The notes beneath the pieces are model-generated. The model saw only the letters and a list, made by a program, of their open reading frames with translations. It ran no database searches and was not told the origin of the DNA. A stretch of 64,000 bases of DNA from Valencia hispanica (taxonomy: Eukaryota > Chordata > Actinopteri > Cyprinodontiformes > Valenciidae). Positions 21,701 to 33,700 of this stretch are shown here, piece by piece. Numbering within the stretch: position 1 is the stretch's first letter; every line of letters begins with the position of its first letter. Made by a program: the position numbers and the translations under genes. Location of the stretch: positions 13,979,571 to 14,043,570 of the forward strand of contig OY747716.1 in NCBI GenBank assembly GCA_963556495.2, in the 5' to 3' direction.

Positions 21701-24700
21701 TATCCCAAAGGGAAATGACCCAGTATCGTTATGCCCGTTATGATCGATGGAAGAGATGGTTAGAACTTCCTCCTCCTCTCTCTCTGCATCCATGAAGCCT
21801 CCTTTTCAACTCCTCTGGGATTCAAGGTCATAGTACCGGTATTATTTGGCCTTTCGAACTGCTAATCAAATGTTCCTAGTTGTAAAAACAATACCTTGTT
21901 GCCACGGTTATGCATGATAACTGTCCAAAAATAAAGTAGTAAGAGCAAAAATCCTTCCAGCTGAACCGCCTCCACCTATGCTGCGTTGCTTATTTTCATT
22001 TATCTTCCATCTCCCTATTATGTCCTTACTTATACTAGCAAACAGCGCGAGTTGTTGCTCCGTATCAAACAGGGAACACCGCTAGACGCCCCCCCCTCTC
22101 TCAAACGGCCTGGATACTACCATCTGTGAAAAAACCGGCTTCAACCTCTTTTACCTCCTCAGTCAACCGCCATCCTGGTCCACAATCTTGTCAGCTACTG
22201 CAATGACTACTGTCATTCACTTCTCTTTGGTCAACCAAGCAAATCACTCCATAGACTGCAGCTTCTTCCGAACTCCGCATTCCGCACTTGCGCCCCCCCC
22301 CCCTTAAAAAAACACATCAGTCCTACTCTTCATCAACTCCACTGGCTTCCAATTCCCTACAGGATTAAGCTCAAAATCAGCATTTTCGCTTTCAAACGCA
22401 TCGATGACATGGCTCCATCCTATCTCAGGGATTTCATCAACATAGTCTCTCCCTCACGCAGATCTCCAACTGCCACCCAGCTGATCCTTTCCAGTGCCCG
22501 TCTCCCCACCATGGGTTACAGAGCTTTCAGCCGGTCTGCTCCCCGACTCTGGAACTCCCTTCCAACAGATTTACGGAACACGGACAATCTTCCCCTCTTT
22601 AAAAGGTCTAGTTCACTGAGAAACCGCGTAATATTTGTTCTTTGTGAGATACAGTCGTTCACTCTGAGCTGCATATGCATGCTGCACGTGATCGTTTCTC
22701 CAACCCCCATTGCCTACATTAGCCCCAGAAAGGAAGTGGAAGGCAAAAACGAGCGAATCAGAAAAAGCCAATCCCTTCTACGTCAAAGGGAAATTTGTAT
22801 TTATGACATTGCCTATCTTGGCTTGCGAATGATCATGGGAAGGCTGATTTTTGCAACCCGGAAAAAGCAGAGCACGTAGTAGAAGCATGAAGCTGAAGGT
22901 AACCATTAGCATCGAAGCTAACTGTTAGCAACTCCCCAGCATGGCAGAACAGGGTCGGACTTGGTTTATTAGTAGACACAGCAGATCAGCAATGCATTTT
23001 TTACCCAAGAAAGAGGAGCTAATGAAGAAACTGTTAGAATTTGTCTTGGAACACCGCAGGAGAAGTAAGTAAAGATAATTATTTGTTTGAAGGCAGCATA
23101 AGAGTCGCATTGCTTTTAGCCAATCAGAGGAGAGACGTTTGCATATAGTAAATAATAGTGAGTTAGGCTCGTGATCCTGGCATTTCACATTTCCCCCCAC
23201 CTACTCCTCCGACAAACTGTTACCTCCTGAAACAGGAGCGCCAGAGCATGTAATCCAGATAAAACTGCTCACAAGGCATTCATTCATACCGGAGAGCGAA
23301 GCAGATTTATTGGGCGGGGGGGGGGGGGGGGGGGGGGGTGAATGAGACCTTTCCAGTCCAAGCTTAAACATGTCTGTTAAAACAAGCCTACACATTCTGA
23401 CCACTAGTCATTACCTCCTTGGCATTTAGCTTTTATCTATTTTATATGTATTTTATGTCGTTTTTATATGCATTTTCAACGTAATAAATAGCTGCTATTT
23501 CGAGGTATCGCCACATATTTTGTTTGTTTTGTAAAGTATCCTTTGGTTCAGAAAGATGCCCTAAAATAAAATGCATTATTATTATTATTATTATTATTAA
23601 GTAACAAATGTTTGGCGGTGCCTTCCTCCTCCACAACAGCATCACCCACTGGTTATAGCAGTGGCAGCTTTATAAGGGGAAACGAAGGCAGGAGGAAAGG
23701 AGACCTGCGGCCACAGCCGGTGCGAGAGGAGGGGAATCTGAACTTCGGGTAAGCAGGGATAAACTGACATCTTGGCGCAGATATTAATCAAGTTTTGTTC
23801 TAGTTTATTTTCGTTGTGCGTGCTAAGTCTTAACACAGTCAGTAGTTACAAGTAGGCTAGCCAGATTTTATAGATCCATGATGCTAGATAGCGACAGAGT
23901 TTCTCTACTGCTGGGCGTTTTCCGCTATGCTGTATTGATAGTGATCTTTGCGCTTCAGTAATGTAACTACTAATTAAGTCAGTTAAGTAGGCTACAATCA
24001 GTGTGCGATGCCGCATTTTTTAAATCAGAACCAGCTTTAGGTCAGAGCAAAAACTTTCACATGTGGGGAAAAAAAAGAAGAAAAGATTAGGCTAATATTA
24101 ATCACAAACCATCAACACTTGCTGCTCAACTCAGCTGTGTTGGAGCAGAGGCACAGGTAAAACTGGTAGGGCACCGGCTAACTTATTGCGTTAGTACCTA
24201 AATTGCTCACACATAGGTGTGTGCATATGCACACACATATGTATAAACTTTGCTGTCATTGCACAAAGTCCAAAGAGTCCAAACGTTTTGCATCCAACTC
24301 CATGCACCGAAAATTCTTCTTTTAGAATAAAATACAATTACTGCATCTTAATGTCATAATGCATAAGACACTAGGTAGAATAAATCTAAAAATGAGGTAT
24401 AGTATACACAAACAGCTGTTTTCTTCCAGCTTTAACAGCTCACTGTCTCTTATAGGATGCATTCAGTCATTTTGAAAGCCTGACCAGGTTTCATCTTGGT
24501 AAGTTTAGTATAGAATACCTGATTAAACTATTTATAGAAGTTTAAATATACCAGTACTGTAATTATCTGAGCAAGCCCAATAGAATATTATTATCTCTCC
24601 GTCTGCCTTCATTCTCTTTTTGTTCCTTGCTTTCCCATGTTTGAAGAAAAAATTTGTTGTTGCTGTTATTTACCATTTATTGCTGTGGTGAGTATATAGT

Positions 24701-27700
24701 CTGTAGAAATCTCTCAATGACAATCTGTCATTTTAAAATTTATATATTCTTAGTTTCCCAAACATTTTATCTACAGAGGCCATTTGTATGTCAGTTTTTC
24801 CACTGCGGTGTCCAAAACAGAGTCATCGATGTTGAGCAGTAAATACCAACACTCCAGCTGGGTCGACCGGGGTCTCGCTCAGAGAGGGGGAATGCCAGCT
24901 ACAACTTTTAGCGATAAAACGTTTACTGAAGATTCTGCCACTGACACTGTAACTCGCATACAGGCGCTACAAACGCTGCTGAAAGTAGTAACTAAATTAT
25001 GCCAAAGCAGTTTATCCAAAAAGAACATGAACCACCACAGCAGAGCAGCGTTTCTTAAAGATCAGTTCATGGAGGAGCAGGGTTCACTGTCAGCAATTTC
25101 TACTAGCCACACGCAAAGCTGATTAACTTCAAACTGATTAGAACGCTAGTTAAAAGAGAGAGAGAGAGAAAAAAAAAAAAGAAAGGTACATGTTTTAACT
25201 GACCTCAAATGTCATTTATTAAAAGCTTAGACAAAGAATAAGGACGAAATGTGCAAACTAAAACAGCAGCTTAGCCGTTGCCGACAATGCATGTGATGTC
25301 ATCAGTTCATTGTTGCTAAGCTACAGACACAGCACCCCAATGCATTTGTGGCAATATCTGGTGATTTTAATCATGCCTCGCTCTCTACTACACTTCCAAC
25401 ATTTCAACAGTTTGTCAGCTGCTCTACAAGAGAAAACAGGACCTTGGATTTGTTTTATGCAAATGTAGAGGATTCATACACGTCCAAACCAAGACCTCCT
25501 CTGGGACCATCAGATCACAATCTTGTTTTTCTCTGTTCAGAATATAAACCACTTGTTCAGAGGCAACCTGTGACAAAACGAACTGTGAGAAAATAGTCAC
25601 AGGAAGCTGAAGAAGCCCTGCAGGGTTGTTTTGCAACCACAGACTGGATGACTCTTTGCCAAGCACATGGAGAGGACAACAATGCCATGACTGAGTGTGT
25701 GACTGACTATATAAACTTCTGTGTGGACAACATCATCCCCACCAGAACAGTGAGATCCTTACCTAATAACAAACCCTGGATCACCAGTGACCTGAAGGAA
25801 CTGCTAAACAAGAAAAAAAAGAGCCTTCAGGGAGGGATACAGGGAATTACTGAGGAGTATACAGAAGCAACTTAAGGTCAAGATCAGAGACAGCAAGGAG
25901 GCATACAGGAAGAAGCTGGAGAACAAACTACAGAGGAACAATATCCGAGATGTCTGGTCAGGAATGAGAAAGATCACAGGTTTTAAGGACAGGAAGGATT
26001 GGATAGATGGAAGTCTGGACAGAGCCAATGAACTGAACACATTCTTCAACAGGTTCATTTCAGGAACTAGCTCAGCATCCCCCTCTCCTGTTCCCAGCCA
26101 AACAGACATCCCACTCTCCTCTGATCAACAGCTTTCCTGTTACACCTCGGATGTTTTATCCTTCACCTCAGCCGTGGACTCTTCTAATTCCACAAGTTTG
26201 ACTTCAACCAAGTCAGGAAATGCTGCTACCCCCCTTTGCCTCCCCCTCCCACTTGTCTGTCTCCAAAAGTCAGGTGAAGAGGCAGCTGGAGAAACTGAAC
26301 CGGAACAAGGCTGCAGGTCCAGATGGTGTCAGCCCCAGAGTCCTGAAGGCCTGTGCAGAGCAGCTCTGTGGGATTCTGCAGCACCTCTTTAACCTTAGCC
26401 TGACTCAGGAGAAGGCTCCAGTGTTGTGGAAGACATCATGCCTTGTTCCAGTACCCAAAAGAACTCACCCATCAGGACAAAGCAGGCAGCACTGTGAGGA
26501 TCATGTTATTTGATTTCACCAGTGCATTTAACACAATTCAGCCTGGTTTACTTTGTCATAAACTCCTTAAGACACAGGTGGAGCCCTCAACAATAGCCTG
26601 GATCAATGACTACCTGACAAACAGACCACAGTTTGTGAGACTGAAGAATTGTGTGTCAAACCAGGTGGTCAGCAGCACAGGAGCACCACAGGGGACCGTA
26701 CTCTCACCATTCCTTTTCACTCTGTACAGACCTCAGACTACCAGTACAAATCAGAGACCTGTCATCTGCAGAAATGCTCAGATGACTCTGCAATTAACGG
26801 GTGTATCAGAGATGGACAAGAAGCTGAATACAGAGAGCTGGTGGACCGCTTTGTGACATGGTGTGGGAACAATCGTCTCACCTTGAATGTGAACAAAACA
26901 AAGGAGATGATTGTAGATTTCAGAAGAAACAGGGATAAGTCAAACACTGTTTCCATCATGGGAGAAGAAGTGGAGGTGGTTGAGGAATATAAATACCTCG
27001 GAGTTCACCTTGACAACAGACTGGACTGGAGGTGCAACAGTGAAGCCGTCTACAAGAAGGGACGAGCAGACTGTACTTCTTGAGGAAGCTTAGGTCCTTC
27101 AAGGTTTGCAGCAAGATGCTGCAGATCTTCTACAAGTCTGTTGTGGAGAGTGTAATCTCTTCAGCCATCATCTGTTGGGGTAGCAGCATCAGAGCCAGGG
27201 ATTTAAAAAGGCTCAACAACCTGATAAAGAAGGCTGGTTCTGTTCTTGGGATGACAGTGGAAAATCTGGAGATGATAATGCAAAGAAGGATTCTTCATAA
27301 AATCAAAAAAATTACGGACAACCCTGAGCATCCTCTTCATGAGACTATCCTGCAACAACAGAGCGTCTTCAGTCGGAGGCTTCTTCAGTTTCGCTGCAAT
27401 ACAGACCGCTACAGGAAATCCTTCCTGCCCACAGCCATCATCATCTACAACAACTCCTTAAAGAATTAATTATATGAGCTATACCAACACTTAATTCCCC
27501 TATGGGATCAATAAAGTATTTTTGAATTGAATTGAATGTTTCTTATACATGGAAATAACCACATACTATATTTTTTTTCAGTGTTCGTTTATTTCAGGTT
27601 TTTAGAGTAGACGTTTCTTATTCCTTGCATCAAAGAAAAGGTAATAGTTCGCACTTTATCTTCATACAGTTGACATTAAAAGGTAAACACTACCTTTTTA

Positions 27701-30700
27701 TTTTTTATACAAATATTTACATTTTGTCTTATTCTTGAGTTGCATGTTTGCACTGAAACTTTGCTGCACTTTCGCTTAGTTTAAAAAAAACAAAAGAAAA
27801 CCATGAGCATTTCCCCCCCTCTTAAAATTAGACTTAAAAAGACATGTAGCTAAAAAAGCACTGGTATTGGAAAAGAAAAATCTTTTTAAAAAAGGCACCC
27901 AACTTTCACCTGCTCCCTTCTAAATTCCAGATGCCATCTATCCTGGTGTGTTGGAGCAGGGATACATCTAAATGTTGCAGGATAGTAGCTCCAGGACTTG
28001 ACATGGGAACCTCCGATCTAACAAACTAGTGATTTTAAAACAAATGGGAAAAAATAAAAACGTAATCGACCCTTCATTTAAGTCAGGTGTGTGGCAGCAG
28101 GGAAACACCTGAAACATGAAGGATGGTGGTTCCTGAGGACCAGGGTGGAGACGTACTGCTTTACAGCACGGCCCTAATGACCAAAACATACATATCAATA
28201 TAGCGCAGTAGTTGCATTCACATAAGAAAAGCCATCCGATTAAACCTAAAACAATGGTCATATTACAATGGCTTTGTTTTGTTTGTTTTTATTTTCAGCA
28301 ACATAAATATCCATCATTTTGTTTTGTTTTCTATCCAATTCACGTCCTAACTGAACTATATTTGTTGCCTATGGCTGATGGGAAAATAGATTAAACATAA
28401 GTGTTATGTTTTATAGAAACTACTTTTTTTTTTTTTTTTTTTACAAATAAAACCAATAGAATCCTGCTAAAACCATTAGGGTACGTATAATAGTTATTTC
28501 CAATGGATTACAGTGTTGCTGTCAAAGAAAAGACTGATTAAGAGTAAAAAGGTGTGCTTTTCAGCAGCTGCCATGTTTCGCAGATAGGTCTGGATGGCGA
28601 CTGTGGACGTCCAAGGTCAGACTGAGCTCTGATCCGCGCGCAGATCAGACGGACAACACTGGAAACGACAGCGGCTCCGCATGTCAACAGCGTAAAATGC
28701 TGCAAACAATAAAACACCCGACCTCCCTCGCCTGTGGTGCCACTAGCTGAGGTCATTTAAACGAGCAGAAACCTGAACATGGCTATTCAGCAAAACATTC
28801 AGAACCAATATGGGAACAGATTAAACCTGGGAAACACAAACCTGCAGCTTCCAGTTTCCTCAAAAACATGGCTGGAACTCACAACTAAGGCAGAGACATA
28901 ATTAGTGGTCTCTGGATTACAGCATCAATAACAGCTGATCTAAACTTAAAGACGCATCTGCCGCTTCTTGATGCCGCGAATATTGTTTTTTGTTTTATAA
29001 TATTCTAGCTGTGCTCTGTGTTCCAGGTCACGGCTTAAGACCTGAGTCTAGTTTCAGCGGGTCGCGTCACACAGACGTAGCCTCTGCCTCGCCGCTGTTC
29101 TTTCATGGAAAACATGTAAATGTGGAGGGGAACAGTAGACTCCTCTGTCCAGGCTTTTTGCATCACGGATGTCAAGTCTTGCCAGGTAACTTTCATTAAA
29201 ATATTTGTTTTTCCGCCAATTGTTTTCATGTTCATTTGGAGCAGAAATCCCAATCCAGAACAGATTAAGTGCACAGCACTGGTTTTGGGTGTCAGGAAGT
29301 TAGTCCACCAAGAATGAATCTTGAAAACCCAGCTCAGCCCAGAGCAGATTGTGTCAAGAGTTCTGCCAGAATAGTTCACATCACTGCCATCATGTTGCCT
29401 TTGCTTTTCCTAAATATCCCTGACCACAACTCACAACTATGGCTCAGTCAAATTATTAAATCTTGACTGAATTAACCAATCTTAAAAGGAAAAATTTTAA
29501 TTCATCTTTTGCCAGTTGGAAAGACAAGCTGCGTTACGACACTCTGACCTGTTCTCAGCTTTTCATCTTTGAAAAATATGATTCAATATTCATTTTGGTC
29601 TGAATAGATTTCTAATATCGAGTAAAGTTAACCAAACATCCAACAATGTATATTTTGGATTTAACAAAAGGAAAACAAACCGATTCAGTGAAGGTATGGA
29701 TATCAGATATTTCATAGATTTTTTTGCCCCGGCCCAGCATCTTATGCATTGCACGCATTACATGCAAATGCAATACTGCCTGTATGCACACGCAGACGTT
29801 TCTTCTCCTCCCCTACTCCTCATTCAAACAATCAGCTCTTGTTTATTTATGAATGAAGCTCAAGATTTTAGCCGTTAAAGGAGTCCCCACAGTGTCTAGA
29901 GGAGAGCAACGACGATGACGTATGTCATACCACCAGTTCTGATGATTCTGATCTGGGTTTTAACGGATTGTCAACAAACGCTATGAAAGCCTGGCTGGGT
30001 GGAATTTCGTTCATACTACAGCTCTAGGGTCAGCCCTGTGCTGCTGGGTGCTAAAACTGTGCTAAAATTAACATTGGGAGGGGGAAGAAAACCCAACAAC
30101 AAACCATCAGATGTATCAGAGGATAAAAGAGACATTTTAATTTCACTTTCTAGCTCAACATAAACAGCATGGATGGCTTCAATGACAAGTCAATTAATTT
30201 GAGAAAATGAGAAATGTTCCGTTCTTCTATGGTTGTATGATGACGTAAAGGTAAAGTTTGCGATGCTGCGATCACAACTGTTGACGCGAAATTAGCCAAT
30301 CCTCACGACTTCTGCACGTCTTGCAGTTTTATCCAATCCTCGCAACTTGAGCGCATGTTTGGCCAATCATAATGCTCCTCACTATATTCTATCTGACGCC
30401 ATCACGTACCATGTACACTTCCAGTTCATTATGAGAGTGTGAAATACATCGCATTGGACCACAAAAGTCACCGCCAAGGACAGTGCTTTCCAGTTTCCTC
30501 ATTCTCTACATGAAAGTGCCGGTAAATTATTTTGTAGCCCACAGAATATTGTGGGCGAATACAAGCGGAAGTTATCGATTGACAAAACAACATTTGAACA
30601 ATTCCCACCCCAGACCACTTGGTGCGATAGGCAGACATTTTCCACCTTACATACAGAGTACAGGTAACTAAAACAATTTTTTATGTAAAAAAAAGAAGAA

Positions 30701-33700
30701 AAAAAAAGAAAGAAAGATTCCAATGAGTGCATCATCTCAGACCTGGACACTGTACTCAACGCATCTCGCTATCCGGGAGCTGCAGTGTTACGAAAGCTTT
30801 GGAGCGCTACTGTGACCGTTGCGGCCGGTCACATGTGGTGTCGTGCCAACCACCGGTTGCGACGGTATTTCCTCTCGCTGAAGCGATCGCGTGCTGGTCA
30901 GGAAGCGGCTCGTACAGAGAGTCTTTCCGACTTCTGATCTCTTCGATTTTAAAAACTGTGGCTGAAGTTGCGCTCGTTCAGTCTCCAGTTGGGCAGCGGA
31001 GCGTGGCGTCGGCCTCCAGAACGACATCATGTTGTTAGCCTGTGCGTTCGGGCCGCGGCAGGGGAACCGTTCGGATTTTATGTGCAATGGTTTAGTTGAC
31101 TGGGGTCACAGTCAGTGGTTTTTGTCACTGTAGAGGAAAGAGTCACACGGGTTCATCTTTAGATGCACATCACCCCAGTTCTAAAGTCCTTACACTGGCT
31201 CCCTGTAGCTCAGAGAATAGACTTCAAAATACTCCTACTAGTTTATAAATCATTAAATGGCTTAGCACCAAAATATGTTGAAGACCTGTCGTCACGGTAC
31301 CAACCACCAAGACCACCCAGGTCCTCCAACTCTAGCCTACTAAACATCCCTAGACTCAGAACTAAACATGGAGAAGCAGCTTTCAGTTTCTATGCTCCCC
31401 TTATCTGGAACAAACTTCCTGACGAGTGTAGAGCTGCTGAAACTCTGAACTGCTTTAAATCGAGACTAAAAACCCATCTGTTTAGAATTGCCTTTGAGTA
31501 AATGCTTGATGTCATATGTATGAAATGTGTTCATGCTCTCCTGCTATATTGATCTTTCTCTTACTTTATTGTGTATCATGTGTAATGTGTGTTTCATGCT
31601 AATTTGCTACTTTTACTTTTAACTTCCAATGTTATATTCCCTGTTTGTTTTGTTTTCAAATCATCAAATTATGTAAAGCACCTTGAATTACCAAGTTGTT
31701 AAAAATGTGCTATACAAATAAAACTGCCTTGCCTAGTTTGATGTGTGATGGCACAGTGTGGATTTTCTGTTCATCTTTTTTGGAATCAATATTAAATTAT
31801 TTTTTTTAAATATACTATTGAATATATCATCATTTTAGAAATTGACGGGTAAGAATTGATTATAATGGGTTTTTGTTTTTTTGACGCAGTCGGTCAAAAT
31901 AAAATAAAATATCAACCGACAGCATTTTTGCTTCTTTTTTTCTACTTTTATTAATTATTCCAGCATCATTTCATTTTGTACTACGGATGCCACAAATAAA
32001 AACACTGCAGCTTTCGTTGCTTTTTAACAAAAGCTTACTCAAAATCAGGCATTTTAGGCTCCAACAATCACAAAAAAGGTGCCGCAAAGGCCTAGAGGGA
32101 CTGATAGGCTTTTAACCCTTGCTAAAATGGATTTAACTACCTCCTAAAACTTCCCGTCAATTTACTCAAATGCCAATGAAGTCCAAGTGACCCTGCCAAA
32201 CGGAACGAGATCCTTATAAGCCCCCAGATCCGTTCTGCAACACAAAACGGTTCTCTTTACGCGGCCATAAAACGTGTTCCCGTCAACCGTCAAAGAGAAG
32301 CCGAGTTAGCAGCACGCACAGCCTCCCTTAAATCATACGCCATCTGTGAACATCCGCAGCCGCCTCACCTCCATCCCGTTCCCTGACGCGGTGTGTGTGG
32401 AGAGCTTTCGCTCTGCTGTGGCCCACGCTGTCCATGTGCTTGTTCTCCGGGCTGTCGGACCTCCTGAGCATTTTGCAGGGAGGAGTGACGTCAGACGGGT
32501 CGCGCGTCTTCTCGTGGCGATGCTCCCCTCCTGGATGGCTTTTGGATGAATATTTGAGAGTCTGGAGACACAAATGGAGAAACTCACCATCTTCTAATTG
32601 TTACAAAGTTGCTCGTTTCTTGCAAGAAAAGAAAAAAAAAACTGATACAATTGAGCCCCGGCTTCCAGTTGTCACAGCACCTGTCAGCTCTGCGACAATT
32701 CTTTTAACTTAATCCATTGCATCGTCTCTAAAGCATATTTACGCGTCTTTAATAACAAACTTGCTACCACCGTCTCAATTCTGAACACTGTTAGTTCCGG
32801 TGTGCTTTACACCAGCGGCGTTTCAACCCTGCTCCCTGAATCTAATTAATTTTTACTGAACTGAATCACCTGAAGCCGGCATGTTGAAGCAGGGGGACAT
32901 CTAAAACATGCAGCGCAGCATGCGCTGAGGACACGACACATTTAGTATAAATAAAAAGCTTTGTAATTCCCAGAAAATCTGAATGCCTTCACTGGTGAGC
33001 ATCAATTACATTTAAAATAATAATAACAATAATCTGACGCTTATCCACAACAGCCTGAATAAACACCTTTTACCAGTCATCACATCCAAATATCATCTCA
33101 TATACCAACGGATTTCTTTTTGAGGACGTTATTACACGCCACAAAACATTCTCAAAGTCCGTATCAAAAATTGATATATTCAAAGTTTGATGACTATTAA
33201 AATGAGTACTGTCTAGTAGAGAATGGTATGACTTTACTGTTATTTTTCAACCTTTTCCAATGATAATCAGAGACAGTGACTCACTTTCATTTGTGCAACA
33301 TACCCAGTAAAGGCTAAGGCTTTTGAGCTCATCTCAGTTTAGCGGCTCAATTGATAACAACAGTAAAGTAGCTCTTCATTGCTTTATTTTATTTTTTCCC
33401 CAGACTGGGGTCTAATTAAGTGGCTTCACCGCCTATACCTCTACCTAAGATCGGTTAATTACATAACAGCTAGGTAAACAACATTTCAAAACACGAGACG
33501 ACGTTTTGCCTCCACCGCCAATTAAGTTTTCGTGTTTTGGTTGAAAACGTTGGTCGGGAGAGAACACATCACGACGACTTCTGTGTTTAAAGCTGAACTG
33601 ATTTTATCCTTAAAATGAGACTGCGCTCGGGCCCTAATCGGAATGGCTAGCAAGAAGGCTAACAGTACCGAGCTATCGTTAGCTTTGATCTGCAGTAAAA

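Larger units (their letters stand above)
30725..31920 (+). mobile_element. Unclassified dispersed element, copy 1, interrupted by L2
   Basis: The left part 'gcatcatctcagacctggac', 'gtactcaacgcatc', 'gctatccgggagctg' and the right part 'attgacgggtaagaattgat', 'gacgcagtcggtcaaaat' align in order with 50535-50990. Between them this copy has the L2 fragment at 31160-31735. No transposase domain was recognised in either copy. Termini and TSD were not resolved. Upstream, 30230-30460 has repeated 'ccaatc' words that may belong to the same element. Confidence 0.5.
19432..32368 (-). other. wac: wac intron 3 (12.9 kb)
   Basis: This intron is bounded by donor GGAG|GTGAGG at 32368 and acceptor TTGCAG at 19432. 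It contains L2 fragments, a Rex1-like LINE, an unclassified transposon with an exon, MITE pieces and microsatellites, all listed separately. Stretches such as 20020-21120, 21230-22000, 23650-24120, 24180-24780, 28170-30230 and 31930-32360 hold nothing I recognise. Confidence 0.85.

Noticed and set aside
29035..29379. 114-codon minus-strand frame in wac intron 3, on the wac strand
   Set aside because: It does not match WAC, has no splice sites in phase and no domain, and is most likely chance.
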